Positions 34,579 through 44,242 are shown, counted from the stretch's first letter. The stretch: DNA of 64,000 nucleotides from an uncultured Draconibacterium sp. (GCF_963676815.1 NZ_OY781365.1:4994501-5058500); one strand, 5' to 3'. The notes: generated from the letters alone by a model not told the origin. Program-made: numbers and translations.

Positions 34579-35090
34579 ACTACATCAAACATCAAACCGC
34601 TTTATTTGAACGGTTTGCTGATGATACCAGGATCACGCCATTTCATATCAGTCTTTATTTCGCACTGTTTCAGTTATGGAATAGAAACCGTTTCCGGAAT
34701 CCTTTTCCCATTCTCAGGGAGGAGGTAATGCTTTTGGCGCATATCGGTTCTACCAACACCTATGCAAAATGTATAAAACAGCTTCGGGATTGGGGCTATA
34801 TTGACTATACCTCCTCGGGAAACCTGTATACCGGTTGGAAAGTTTCCTGTATCACTTTTGATACCGGAACTGCGACTAGAACTACGACAAGAACTGATAC
34901 CGGAAGTGCGACGAGAAGTAATACAGGAACTGCGACCGGAAGTGCGACGGTATATAAGGAAGAAAACAATACAAACAGAACAAACAGTACTAAACAGGAT
35001 CACCATAAAAACGTTAAAAATGGAAAGCAAAAGAAATCCACAGGGCGCTTCCACATCAACAACGACAAAGACTATTCGGAACCCTTATAA
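34575..35090 (+). CDS. replication- or transfer-associated winged-helix protein
   Basis: 171 residues. The first 95 residues look like a winged-helix DNA-binding domain (FHISLYFALFQLWNRNRF, GSTNTYAKCIKQLRDWGYI), as found beside DnaC-like ATPases in Bacteroidota elements. A Thr/Ala/Arg/Gly-rich degenerate repeat (TATRTTTRTDTGSATRS) follows, then a lysine-rich tail. It overlaps the excisionase-like gene by 4 bp and the ATPase gene by 71 bp. Role inferred from the neighbours; it may load the ATPase. Confidence 0.65.
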   Translation: MNYIKHQTALFERFADDTRITPFHISLYFALFQLWNRNRFRNPFPILREEVMLLAHIGSTNTYAKCIKQLRDWGYIDYTSSGNLYTGWKVSCITFDTGTATRTTTRTDTGSATRSNTGTATGSATVYKEENNTNRTNSTKQDHHKNVKNGKQKKSTGRFHINNDKDYSEPL

Positions 35091-35736
35091 AGAAATTGCT
35101 CAGTTTAAAGATGGGATGTTCCGGTTTAATTTTACCGAAAGCAGAAACTGGCTCGAAGACCAGGGGAAACAAATCTTTGGTTCGCATTTTTATATCGATC
35201 CGCTTGATCATCCATTGATTCATGATCTCCTGATTTATGCCATTGGAGACAAGGAAACAGCAAGAAAACGAAATCTGGACCTGAATAAAGGGATTCTGCT
35301 CACCGGGCCGGTTGGATGCGGAAAAACATCGATTATGATGCTCATTCGATATTTCTTTCCTCCCGATAAAAAATACCGAATAAAATCAACACGTAAAATT
35401 AGTTTTGAATTTGAGAGTGACGGTTTTAAAGTGATAAAACGTTATGCACCGGAATCCGAAGTCAAAAATACCAAATTACGCTCACCCAATTATTGTTTTG
35501 ATGACCTTGGAATTGAACAGGTACAAAAACACTTTGGGAATGAGTGTGATGTGATGGGGGAGATTCTACTCAGTCGGTATGATTTGTTTATCTCGGAAAA
35601 AGTGATGACACATATTACCACCAATCTTTCTGCATCCGAAATTGAGCAGTGCTATGGCAATCGTGTTCGTAGCCGGATGCGAGCCATGTTTAATCTGATG
35701 GCCTTTAGCAAGAGTAGCGAGGATAAGAGAATTTGA
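35020..35736 (+). CDS. DnaC-like AAA+ ATPase
   Basis: 238 residues from the ATG at 35020. The frame extends upstream to 34801, but only inside the low-complexity part of the preceding gene, so the shorter start is chosen. Walker A is GPVGCGKTS, Walker B YCFDDLGIE, and the arginine-finger region is CYGNRVRSRMRAMF. It resembles DnaC/IstB-type helicase loaders on mobile elements. The start overlaps the previous gene by 71 bp in another frame, implying coupled translation. Confidence 0.75.
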   Translation: MESKRNPQGASTSTTTKTIRNPYKEIAQFKDGMFRFNFTESRNWLEDQGKQIFGSHFYIDPLDHPLIHDLLIYAIGDKETARKRNLDLNKGILLTGPVGCGKTSIMMLIRYFFPPDKKYRIKSTRKISFEFESDGFKVIKRYAPESEVKNTKLRSPNYCFDDLGIEQVQKHFGNECDVMGEILLSRYDLFISEKVMTHITTNLSASEIEQCYGNRVRSRMRAMFNLMAFSKSSEDKRI

Positions 35737-35789
35737 AATGTTGAATATTATCAACTAAATATTTATATTTGTGGAAAATAATCAACATT

Positions 35790-36077
35790 ATGAGGCCAAA
35801 GAAAAATATTATTTTTCCAAAACACCTGCAGATAATGGAACGTCTGGGCGAAAATATAAAGCTGGCTCGTAAAAGGAGAAAGCTGACAACGGTTCAGGTA
35901 GCAGAGCGTGCAGATATCGACAGAACAACACTCTATCAGATAGAAAAAGGGAACCCGAAAGTATCGATGGGCGCTTATTTTAATGTGCTAAGAGTTTTAG
36001 GTTTGCAGGACGATTTTCTGAAACTGGCTGCCGACGATACTTTGGGTAGAAAATTACAGGATCTGGATTTATTGTAA
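35790..36077 (+). CDS. hipB: HipB-like antitoxin (Xre)
   Basis: 95 residues from the ATG at 35790; an upstream in-frame TTG at 35769 would extend it by seven residues. The HTH (TTVQVAERADIDRTTLYQIE) fills the middle. Located 30 bp before hipA on the same strand. HipB binds HipA, neutralises its kinase activity and represses the operon. Confidence 0.85.
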   Translation: MRPKKNIIFPKHLQIMERLGENIKLARKRRKLTTVQVAERADIDRTTLYQIEKGNPKVSMGAYFNVLRVLGLQDDFLKLAADDTLGRKLQDLDLL

Positions 36078-36107
36078 ACCTCCTTCACGAATAAAGAGCT
36101 TGAAAAT

Positions 36108-37358
36108 ATGGCAACAGCAAAAACGGACATATACGTGTACACCCATTGGAAAGGGCTTTCGGATCCTCAATTGATAGGAATCCTTTCTGCCCATGCAGCC
36201 AAAGGAAGAAAAGCATTTAGTTTTGAATATGCTGCTGCCTGGCTAAAATCGGCGGAATACCGCTTGCTTGATCCGGATATTCAGTTTTATAGCGGTCCGC
36301 AATTCCCGGATAACAAGGAAAATTTTGGTCTGTTTCTGGACAGCATGCCGGATACCTGGGGAAGAACACTGATGAAAAGGCGTGCAGCACAGGAAGCTGC
36401 TGAAAAAGGGGAGCGGGCAAAAACGTTGTATGAAGTGGATTATTTACTCGGTGTGCTGGATGAAAGTCGTATGGGAGCTTTGCGCTTTAAAACAGATCCC
36501 AACGGCCCCTTTCTTGATAACAACGTACTGTCCCCAACACCGCCCTGGTCTTCGGTTGCTGAGCTGCAGGAAGCCGCAAGTAATATTGAAAACGAAACCA
36601 ACAACGATGCAGTAAAGAAATGGCTGGCCATACTAATTGCACCGGGCTCATCACTGGGAGGAGCCCGCCCCAAAGCCAACATACTGGATAAAGATCATAA
36701 CCTTTGGATTGCCAAGTTTCCGGCTAAAAACGATACGACGGATAAAGCAGCCTGGGAATACCTGGCCTGGCAACTGGCTTTAAAAGCCGGGATTGTTATG
36801 TCAGAATGCAGGATCAGTAAAGTTGCTGGGAAGTACAACACCTTTTTTACCAAACGTTTTGACCGGGAACAGGAACAGCGGATTCATTTTGCCTCTGCCA
36901 TGACCATGACCGGAAATAACGAAGATACGATTAGGGATAATCCTGCAAGTTACCTTGAAATGGCTGAATTCATTCAAAACCACGGTACCCGTATAAACGA
37001 AAATCTGGAACAGTTGTGGCGTAGAATTGTATTTAATATTGCTATTTCCAACACGGATGATCACCTGCGTAACCACGGTTTTCTTTTAACTGAAAAAGGA
37101 TGGGTATTGTCACCGGCTTATGATATCAATCCCTCGATAGATAAAGATGGTCTGGCCTTAAATATTGACATGGATAACAATGCCCTGGATTATGAGCTGG
37201 CAAAAAGTGTAGGACCGTTTTTCCGTTTGGAAAACAAGCAAATGAACCGGATCATTGATGAAGTCACCACTTCGGTAAAGAACTGGCGTAAAATGGCAAA
37301 GCATATTGGCATTTCCAACAGTGAACAGGAGTTAATGGCCAAAGCATTTCACATTTAA
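36108..37358 (+). CDS. hipA: HipA-like Ser/Thr kinase toxin
   Basis: 416 residues. The N-terminal subdomain (about 1-110) is followed by SSLGGARPKANI near 180 (flexible P-loop), FTKRFDRE (ATP pocket), NTDDHLRNHGF near 315 (catalytic Asp and Asn) and AYDINPS near 337 (metal-binding DFG-like Asp). In E. coli, HipA phosphorylates glutamyl-tRNA synthetase to halt translation. All key residues are present, so it is probably active. The pair sits between the replication-like genes and the tra leader and may stabilise the mobile element. Confidence 0.9.
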   Translation: MATAKTDIYVYTHWKGLSDPQLIGILSAHAAKGRKAFSFEYAAAWLKSAEYRLLDPDIQFYSGPQFPDNKENFGLFLDSMPDTWGRTLMKRRAAQEAAEKGERAKTLYEVDYLLGVLDESRMGALRFKTDPNGPFLDNNVLSPTPPWSSVAELQEAASNIENETNNDAVKKWLAILIAPGSSLGGARPKANILDKDHNLWIAKFPAKNDTTDKAAWEYLAWQLALKAGIVMSECRISKVAGKYNTFFTKRFDREQEQRIHFASAMTMTGNNEDTIRDNPASYLEMAEFIQNHGTRINENLEQLWRRIVFNIAISNTDDHLRNHGFLLTEKGWVLSPAYDINPSIDKDGLALNIDMDNNALDYELAKSVGPFFRLENKQMNRIIDEVTTSVKNWRKMAKHIGISNSEQELMAKAFHI

Positions 37359-37947
37359 TTCATCCCTGCAATTTCTATTGGCTAATTCCTGTGCATCGGC
37401 CCATCATTCCAGCATACTGAACCAGCTCTTCATATGATACACCAGTATTCGGTTTCCTGAAGATATCCCGGAATGAAAAGCCTCATTGCACCCCACGGCA
37501 AGAGCCGGAACTCCGGTTCGCTTTGCTCAATTCCTTCCCGTAGTTTCCTTTCACCTGCCCGGATTTTTGGCCGCCCACCTTTCTGCCTGTTACAAAAAAC
37601 CGGAGTCAGGTTCCAGTCACGCCAGCCCCTTTCACAATACTTCCCTGCATTCCTGCACTTGCCTAATCCTGCCCTCATGATTATTTTTCAGGTTATTTAT
37701 GGTATTTTCCCGTGCCCCGGAACATTCCCCTGACCGGCTGCAACACTCCCTAAACCCGTTCGCTCACTCACGGGAATCGGTCGTTGGTTTTGCCGCTACA
37801 GTGAAAAGATCCTTAGGGGCACAGCACGGAAAGAGCCATCCTTCCGTTTTACTCCAGTCCTGCACTTTCCTCTAGCCCGCGCACTCAGGTAATTTTACTG
37901 TTATTCGTTTTAATAGGTTGAAAACAAAAAAAAGACGCCCAAAGATC
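37359..37947. other. gene-free GC-rich stretch between hipA and the tra leader
   Basis: 589 bp with scattered CCTGCACTT-like and pyrimidine-rich words. Short frames on both strands have no start context or family likeness and look like chance. No repeat pair was found that would define an origin or attachment site. Confidence 0.5.
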
Positions 37948-38122
37948 GCCATCCTCCGCCAGGACCCTGGCCGGTTAAACCGCAAGGCTAAATAAATGTC
38001 CCGTATTACTGCTTTTTAAGTTTCATTTTGAATTTTTACAGTTGCGGGACAGCCTTGCCGTTTATCCACGGATGGCAGCCCCCGGGCTTTCTTCTCTTTT
38101 TTTTTCTTTTTTTCTCTTCTTT
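37948..38122 (+). promoter_or_regulatory. structured leader and possible attenuator upstream of the tra operon
   Basis: Nested complementary blocks: GCCATCC (37948-37954) with GGATGGC (38070-38076); GCAAGGCT (37982-37989) with AGCCTTGC (38051-38058), extended by near-matching GGTTTA-type bases; and TGTCCCG (37997-38003) with CGGGACA (38045-38051). A short hairpin AGCCCCCGGGCT (38077-38088) and a long pyrimidine/T tract follow, an intrinsic-terminator layout. The long pairing and the terminator could compete, so this may control read-through into the tra genes starting at 38376. From 38123 to 38375 nothing else is seen. Confidence 0.5.
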
Positions 38123-38375
38123 TGGGGAATATTTTATTTGATCAAATAAAATTAAAACAGCCTGTTTTTATGGATGTTTTGATTGTTTCATCCTCTATTA
38201 ATCCCAAACCATTCAATTTCCCTTAAATTCTATGATATAGAAGGAATTTATTTAACCATATAAAACACCCAAGTTGGGGACACCTTGTGAGAAATTTTTT
38301 CTGAAGTAGTTGACATTTGCATGAACGGATTGGCCTGTAATAAGGGCAATTCGGAATAAGAAAACTTAAAACTTA

Positions 38376-38744
38376 ATGCAAATGTTTGGCTTAAATGAAA
38401 TCACCTGGGAAGAATTTATTCAGTTTTTAATTCTGCTTTTGCTGGCCTGGTATACGTTAGTATTTCTGGTTGCCTGGATTAAAAGCCGGGAAAAACAAAG
38501 TAGCCTGTTTGAAGAAAGTCATCCAACAAAAATGTCCGCTTCTGAAGGGATTGAACCGATACAAGTTTCTTCTTCCAACTTTCCCTCAAAACTGATCTCC
38601 TCCATCTCCGAAAATTCGATTCCACTTGAAGTAAGTGTCTACGAAGATACCGGACCGGATGATGGAATTCATATTGATTACCTGCTGAACGAGTTAACCG
38701 GAAGGCTTGAAAAGATGCTTCCAGATATTCAATATCAACAATAA
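38376..38744 (+). CDS. small membrane protein at the head of the tra operon
   Basis: 122 residues. One strong N-terminal membrane helix at about 10-33 (FIQFLILLLLAWYTLVFLVAW), then a Ser/Glu-rich cytoplasmic or periplasmic tail. An alternative ATG lies two codons in. No family is recognised; the position before TraE fits the variable TraD-like slot of Bacteroidota conjugation operons. Nineteen bases separate it from traE. Confidence 0.65.
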   Translation: MQMFGLNEITWEEFIQFLILLLLAWYTLVFLVAWIKSREKQSSLFEESHPTKMSASEGIEPIQVSSSNFPSKLISSISENSIPLEVSVYEDTGPDDGIHIDYLLNELTGRLEKMLPDIQYQQ

Positions 38745-38763
38745 CATTTAATCACAAAAAATT

Positions 38764-39078
38764 ATGAGAAAGCAAAAGCATGCGATTTATCGCAGGGGCA
38801 TGGCAGCTTTGGCTATGCTGGTTTTGGGAGTGTATAACGTTATGGCACAAAGCTCGGCCGGGATTGACCAGGCGACTTCCGAGGTTAGTTCTTACATCGA
38901 TCCGGTGGCCAATCTGATTATTGCCATCGGAGCCGTGGTTGGACTGATCGGCGGAGTCCGGGTCTACATCAAGTGGCAGAGTGGAGATCAGGATACTCAA
39001 AAGGCCATTATGGGCTGGTTTGGTGCCTGTCTATTCCTGATTCTGGTTGGCGTAGTAATACGCGCATTCTTTGCATAA
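38764..39078 (+). CDS. traE: TraE (DUF4134) conjugation protein
   Basis: 104 residues. Signal or first membrane helix (MAALAMLVLGVYNVMAQ), then the conserved VANLIIAIGAVVGLIGGVRV and GWFGACLFLILVGVVI with a polar KWQSGDQDTQ loop between. This is the VirB2/VirB3-like DUF4134 family, called TraE in CTnDOT. It is an inner-membrane or pilin-like part of the type IV secretion channel. TraF follows. Confidence 0.88.
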   Translation: MRKQKHAIYRRGMAALAMLVLGVYNVMAQSSAGIDQATSEVSSYIDPVANLIIAIGAVVGLIGGVRVYIKWQSGDQDTQKAIMGWFGACLFLILVGVVIRAFFA

Positions 39079-39158
39079 TGGTTTCAGATGGGGGTATGTA
39101 TTGAGGGATAATCTCGTATCGTTCCTCAATCTTCTCTCACCATCCAAATCAAGGGATA

Positions 39159-39455
39159 ATGATGAAAACTTATACCATCCAAAAGATAGATACTAACCTT
39201 TACATCAAAGGATTTTCCGGGCAGCTGGTTTACCTGGCACTATATGGAATTCTTGCGGCACTCATTCTCTTTGTAATCCTTTATATCGCTGCCGGAACTT
39301 TTGTGTCAGTAGTCGTTTGTGTACCCGGCTTTTTTGCCTGGCTCTACCGGTTAAACCGGATCCAGAAAAACTACGGGCACAGGGGCTGGTACAAGAAGCG
39401 TATAGCCCGCCAGCTCCCTGAGTTTATCACGATCAAACAACGCATTTATCAGTAG
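39159..39455 (+). CDS. traF: TraF (DUF4133) conjugation protein
   Basis: 98 residues; the start is either of two adjacent ATGs (39159 or 39162). Two membrane helices (YLALYGILAALILFVILYIA and FVSVVVCVPGFFAWLYR) are followed by the tail YKKRIARQLPEFITIK, the DUF4133 pattern. VirB3-like inner-membrane component, next to the VirB4-like ATPase as usual. Confidence 0.88.
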   Translation: MMKTYTIQKIDTNLYIKGFSGQLVYLALYGILAALILFVILYIAAGTFVSVVVCVPGFFAWLYRLNRIQKNYGHRGWYKKRIARQLPEFITIKQRIYQ

Positions 39456-39459
39456 TAAC

Positions 39460-41874
39460 ATGAGAGTAAAACCAATACAAATAAGCCTGCCTGTACTGGG
39501 GTTTGATGGAGATATTCTGATCTCTAATAACCTGGATATGGGATTCGGACTGCGATTATTTTTACCCGAGTTGTTGTCTTGCAGCACGGAAAAATTATAC
39601 ATGCTTCACGATACCTTTCAGCGGGTAGTAAACATCCTTCCGGAAAATACCCTGCTTCATAAGCAGGACTTCTTTTTCCCCGAAGATTTTTCTACAAATC
39701 ACGAAACTGCGTTGAAGAATAAATCAACGTTGAGTGGAAACTATTTGAAGCATTTTCAGGGAAGAAGCTACCTGAAACATGAATGCTACCTGTATGTGAG
39801 CTTGATGAATACCGGCCTTTTAAAAAACTACCTGGGCTCCTCGCTGATCTTCTCAAGAAAAGCGAGACTGGAAGAGGCACGGCTACAGGAAAAAATCCGT
39901 GAATTGCAGACCAACCTGGCCTCGATTTTCCGGCAAAGTGGCATTGAAAGTACGCCGGTAACCAGGGAACAAGCCATGGGAACAGCCTCGGAAATTGGCC
40001 TGATTGAACGCTATCTGACACTAAACTTCAGGGAGGGACAGCCTCTGCTGGGAGGAATTGATTTCCGGGACAGGTTAAGGGTAATGGATCGCTTTGTGGA
40101 AATTCTGAGTCTGAGTGACCATTCGCACCTGCCAACAGAAGTACGCCCCACAAGCGGCCATCCCCGCACCGGGCTGCCCGTGTCGCTGGTCTATCCGTTG
40201 AGCTGGCACCTGCCGTATTCACATATTACCAACCAGTTTATCTATGTTCCCGGACAACAGGAAGTAAAAGCAGGACTGGAAGGCGATTATAAAAAGATCT
40301 ACAGCTTATCGAAATTCTCCTCCGAGAACAAGATCAATGCCGGACTGATTGAAAACTTTCTGGACACCGTGCAAACCTCGGGAGAGAAGATCGTAAAAAC
40401 CCACTTTAATGTGACACTGCTGGATACTTCGATCTCAAATTTGAAGAAAATCAAAAGTGAAGCGGCTACTGCTTTTTCGCTGATGAACTGTTTTCCCTAT
40501 CAGCATACCTATGACTTGCCGTTTTTGTTTTTTGCCGGATTGCCTTTCAGCACCCAGCTGCCCGAAACAGAACTGTTTTTGACACAGGTACCACAAGCCT
40601 GTTGTTTGACAAACTTTGAAGGCGAGGTCAAGAACTCAGATTCAACATTTACTATTCACTTGTCAGACCGGATGGAAGGCTGCCCGGTAAAAATTGACCT
40701 GTCGGATGAACCCATGAAAAAGCACCTGATCCATAACCGCAACAAAATCATTATCGGCGGATCGGGATCCGGAAAATCCTTTTTTACCAATCACCTGCTG
40801 CGGCAATATGCCGAAAGTAAAAACTGCCATGTTGTATTGCTGGATGTGGGGCGTAGCTATGAGATCCTGACCCGTTATCTTGATGAACGACTAAAGGAAA
40901 AAGGTGGGGCCAGAATGATTGAGTTCTCAGAAACCAATCCCATTTCATTTAACCCTTTTGTGGTGGATGGTTCACCGGACCTGGAACGCCGGCAAACCAT
41001 TCTGTCGGTTATTTACACCATTTACAAAGAACAGCTTACCGAAATGGAAAAGGATGTCATTGCCTTTTCTGTCAACCGCTATTTTGAGACAAAACGCCAA
41101 AAAAAACGCTCGTTTAACGACTACTTCGAGTTTTGCAAGGAGATCATTCCACGGTTGGCCGAAGAAGAATCCATTGAGTTTAATAGCAATGAATTTTTCT
41201 TTATTCTCAGTAAATACTACGAAGGAGGAGAATACGATTACCTGTTAAATAAACCCATGCAAACCGATGAGTTTTTCTCCTGTCCGTTTCTGGTGTTCGA
41301 GCTGGATGCCATAAAAGACCATCCGGTTATTTTTCCGGTAGCCACGCTGATCATCATGGATATTTTTCTGCAGAAGATGCGGAAGCTAAAAGGTACCCGA
41401 AAAGTTATCTGTTTGGAAGAAGCCTGGAAAGCCATCGCCACACCACAAATGGCAGATTATCTAAAGTATTTTTTCAAAACCATTCGTAAATTCTTTGGAG
41501 AAGCGATGGTGGTAACACAGGAAGTGGACGATGTGATCTCATCGCCCATTATCCGTGATGCGATTATCAACAATGCCGATACCCGGATTCTGCTGGATAT
41601 GGGCAAGTTCAAAAACAAGTTCGATGAAATCAGTCGTTTTCTGGGATTGAATAATTTCCAAAAAGAACAAATCCTGTCGATCAATAAAAATCTTCCATCC
41701 AATCGAAAATTTAAGGAAGTATTTATCTCCCTGGGAGAATATTCACGGGTGTTTGCCCTGGAAGTTAGCCGTGCCGAATACTATTGTTACACCACCGAAC
41801 AAACCGAAAAGGAACAGGTGCTTGAACAGCTGATCGAAGACCAATCCATTCTTGAGATCTTAAAACAAATGTAA
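39460..41874 (+). CDS. traG: TraG, VirB4-like conjugation ATPase
   Basis: 804 residues. The N-terminal half is the VirB4/CagE domain; Walker A GGSGSGKSFF lies at 433-442; Walker B CLEEAWKAI and the following VVTQEVDDVISSP are typical of TraG/TraC ATPases. It powers pilus or channel assembly at the inner membrane. It starts 4 bp after traF and is intact. Confidence 0.93.
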   Translation: MRVKPIQISLPVLGFDGDILISNNLDMGFGLRLFLPELLSCSTEKLYMLHDTFQRVVNILPENTLLHKQDFFFPEDFSTNHETALKNKSTLSGNYLKHFQGRSYLKHECYLYVSLMNTGLLKNYLGSSLIFSRKARLEEARLQEKIRELQTNLASIFRQSGIESTPVTREQAMGTASEIGLIERYLTLNFREGQPLLGGIDFRDRLRVMDRFVEILSLSDHSHLPTEVRPTSGHPRTGLPVSLVYPLSWHLPYSHITNQFIYVPGQQEVKAGLEGDYKKIYSLSKFSSENKINAGLIENFLDTVQTSGEKIVKTHFNVTLLDTSISNLKKIKSEAATAFSLMNCFPYQHTYDLPFLFFAGLPFSTQLPETELFLTQVPQACCLTNFEGEVKNSDSTFTIHLSDRMEGCPVKIDLSDEPMKKHLIHNRNKIIIGGSGSGKSFFTNHLLRQYAESKNCHVVLLDVGRSYEILTRYLDERLKEKGGARMIEFSETNPISFNPFVVDGSPDLERRQTILSVIYTIYKEQLTEMEKDVIAFSVNRYFETKRQKKRSFNDYFEFCKEIIPRLAEEESIEFNSNEFFFILSKYYEGGEYDYLLNKPMQTDEFFSCPFLVFELDAIKDHPVIFPVATLIIMDIFLQKMRKLKGTRKVICLEEAWKAIATPQMADYLKYFFKTIRKFFGEAMVVTQEVDDVISSPIIRDAIINNADTRILLDMGKFKNKFDEISRFLGLNNFQKEQILSINKNLPSNRKFKEVFISLGEYSRVFALEVSRAEYYCYTTEQTEKEQVLEQLIEDQSILEILKQM

Positions 41875-41895
41875 AACCATAAAAACAGAAAGAGC

Positions 41896-42540
41896 ATGAA
41901 AAATTTAATCGTCTTCATTTTAATTGTCCTTCTTGCAGCAGTTGCAAGTACAAGCAAAGCTCAGACACCGGTAACGGATGTGGGAGCCGGAATACAACGC
42001 GAAGCCCTCTGGACAGAGGAAGAAGGAATTCTCTCAAAAATCAACCTTTACAATGTGCTGATCAAAGCTCTGAACGGAGATATCAAAGGGCTCACCGGAG
42101 AAATATTAGGCATCGATCAAAAAATGCTGGAAAGCCTGGAGAAAGTATCCCTGCTGATCAAAGACTACAAACGTATAAAGGAGACCAAAGATATCCTTCA
42201 GCAGATCATCGCTATCTATACCGACAAAGTACCGCTATTGGTACAGGACGGCAACTTTACCACCCAGCAGGCGGCTGCCATTGTGCAGAGTTTTGACCTG
42301 ATTCTGAATGATAGTAAGGCATTGGTTACGTCCATTCTGAATATCATCGTTAAAGACAACCTGTTTATGATGGATGATAAACAGCGTTACGATGCCATTA
42401 ACGGAATTTATCTGAGTGTCAAACAGCATTACGGAACCATCTGCTACCTGCACAACAAATTGATGTATGCTTCCTATCTGAAAAGCTATGACAGCGGCGA
42501 CCTGAAAGGTTTTGCCATGTATTACAGTCTATATCACTAA
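41896..42540 (+). CDS. traI: TraI-like (DUF4141) periplasmic conjugation protein
   Basis: 214 residues with a signal peptide (VFILIVLLAAVASTSKAQ), then an all-helical body (QQAAAIVQSFDLILNDSKAL, MMDDKQRYDAINGIYLSVKQH). Size, helices and position between the VirB4 ATPase and TraJ match the DUF4141/TraI family (VirB5-like). Sequence similarity looks distant, so the symbol is by position as much as by motif. Confidence 0.7.
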   Translation: MKNLIVFILIVLLAAVASTSKAQTPVTDVGAGIQREALWTEEEGILSKINLYNVLIKALNGDIKGLTGEILGIDQKMLESLEKVSLLIKDYKRIKETKDILQQIIAIYTDKVPLLVQDGNFTTQQAAAIVQSFDLILNDSKALVTSILNIIVKDNLFMMDDKQRYDAINGIYLSVKQHYGTICYLHNKLMYASYLKSYDSGDLKGFAMYYSLYH

Positions 42541-42554
42541 GCAACTTAGACACA

Positions 42555-43265
42555 ATGAAACAAATAACAATACTGCTTATGATGGTACTGCTGATTCTCA
42601 CGCTAACAAAAGAGACAAAAGCACAAATCATTGAAATCAAACCCTGGCACGGTTACTATCCTGAAATGGAAGGAACTTATCCGCTGACTTTTATTGCCTT
42701 TACCGGCTGGCTGATACCCATTCCTCATGTTTTTGTACGCACCTGGCCAACACATTATTATGTGGAAGTGGGAGCACTGCCGGTTACCGATGCAGGAGAA
42801 ATTGCAGGAGAACTAAAAACCGGTCTTTTACGATTGGTCGCCAAGGCCATCGAACGTAGCCAGATGAAAGGCAGACAGGAAGAAACAGAAGGAATAAAAG
42901 TCAATACCGATTTTACCCAACAGATAAGTAACAAAATATTTGATGCCCGCTCGGATGAGATGAGCGATATCTACCAATTGGCGGCACAGTTTATTAAACT
43001 CTATCAAAAAGTAAATAGGCTGGGTAAACTTAACAACTCAGCCAAAATTCATCCGATCTATGAGAAGGAAGCCGATCAGCTATTAATGCAGTTTTTGATG
43101 GTTAACCTATTTCAGACTGATCATGGAAGTAAGCTGGATGCTTTTACCAAAATTAGTAAGGAGCTGTGGAACCTGCTGGGTGAGCTGGATTATACGCACG
43201 GCAAGCTGCTTTTTTTTAACAGCTATAACAGCCAGCCGCTGAGCTATTCATTTTTAAGCAAATAA
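42555..43265 (+). CDS. exported conjugation-operon protein of unknown family
   Basis: 236 residues with a signal peptide (ITILLMMVLLILTLTKETKAQ). The early part is rich in aromatic residues (WHGYYPEMEGTYPLTFIAF), and the rest is helical. It is not one of the named TraA-TraQ families that I recognise. It lies in the operon between the TraI-like gene and traJ with 14 and 26 bp spacing, so a role in the envelope part of the mating channel is likely. Confidence 0.6.
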   Translation: MKQITILLMMVLLILTLTKETKAQIIEIKPWHGYYPEMEGTYPLTFIAFTGWLIPIPHVFVRTWPTHYYVEVGALPVTDAGEIAGELKTGLLRLVAKAIERSQMKGRQEETEGIKVNTDFTQQISNKIFDARSDEMSDIYQLAAQFIKLYQKVNRLGKLNNSAKIHPIYEKEADQLLMQFLMVNLFQTDHGSKLDAFTKISKELWNLLGELDYTHGKLLFFNSYNSQPLSYSFLSK

Positions 43266-43291
43266 GCATTTAACTGCAAAACAAATCAGTT

Positions 43292-44242
43292 ATGATATTA
43301 CAAGTAATTACAACTAATGATTTTTTCGCATTTACCGATACGCTGGTGGACTCCGGTGTTAACCATGCCCGAATCCTGGTGGATATGGCACGAGCTATTG
43401 GCGGGATTGCTGCCTTCTTTTACATCGCTAAACGGATTTATGAGCAACTGATCGCAGATAACCCGGTATCGATTCTTCCATTGTTACGACCTTTTGCGTT
43501 GGTGCTGGTGATCACCTTTTGGGGACCTTTTGTGAATCTACTTTTGGCACCCACAAAAGGATTGACCCATTTATCGGAAGCCGTGTATGCCGATAAAAAG
43601 CACATCGTAAAAGAGCGGCTGGAAGACAAGCAGCAGGCTATTCTAAGCACTGATCTTCCCCTGTTTTATGAGAACGAAGAAAAGGAAGCTGATCTCTGGG
43701 ACAAAGGGGTGAACCTGATCCTGACCACTTACAATATATTTAGTGGAAGGGCCATTCAAAACCAGATCAACTTTTATATAATGGATGCTACCCGGCAACT
43801 GTTGGAATCCTTTTTTGAAGTGTTGGTTTACCTGATTGCTTTTTTGCGAACAGTATTTTGCGTGCTGCTGGTAATCTTCGGTCCGCTGGTGTTTGCCCTG
43901 TCCATCTTTGATGGTTTTCAGGATAACTACCTGCAGTGGATCGCAAGGTTTATCAATGTCAACCTTTATCTGCCTATCGCTCTGTTGATTCTTTCCATCG
44001 TGCAGGAGATTCTGATTTTTGTCCTGGAAATGGAAATTGCCCAGATCAACGCCATGCTGATCTATGAGCCCAAACTGTTTTTTGTTTCCAACCTGATTGT
44101 GCCGGTATGCGGGATAATAGGAATGGCTATGGTACCCAAGATCTCATCATGGATCATCCATGCTTCAGGAACCAACTCAGGAGGTGGAAGGCTGGTGCGC
44201 ACAGCAGCAGTGATGGCAATAACCAAAGGAGCCATGAAATAA
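43292..44242 (+). CDS. traJ: TraJ, VirB6-like membrane protein
   Basis: 316 residues with about six membrane helices. ARAIGGIAAFFYIAKRIYEQL, LRPFALVLVITFWGPFVNLL and FGPLVFALSIFDGFQDNY are characteristic of Bacteroidota TraJ. It forms the inner-membrane DNA channel platform. It follows the unknown exported gene and is separated from traK by a 133-bp gap containing a small CCTGAC/GTCAGG hairpin. Confidence 0.9.
   Translation: MILQVITTNDFFAFTDTLVDSGVNHARILVDMARAIGGIAAFFYIAKRIYEQLIADNPVSILPLLRPFALVLVITFWGPFVNLLLAPTKGLTHLSEAVYADKKHIVKERLEDKQQAILSTDLPLFYENEEKEADLWDKGVNLILTTYNIFSGRAIQNQINFYIMDATRQLLESFFEVLVYLIAFLRTVFCVLLVIFGPLVFALSIFDGFQDNYLQWIARFINVNLYLPIALLILSIVQEILIFVLEMEIAQINAMLIYEPKLFFVSNLIVPVCGIIGMAMVPKISSWIIHASGTNSGGGRLVRTAAVMAITKGAMK

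Noticed and set aside
34674..35054. 126-codon minus-strand frame rich in Ser and Arg
   Set aside because: It is the complement of the degenerate repeat in the winged-helix gene; low complexity keeps it open.
37430..37733. Short frames on both strands
   Set aside because: Proline/serine-rich chance frames in a GC-rich non-coding stretch.
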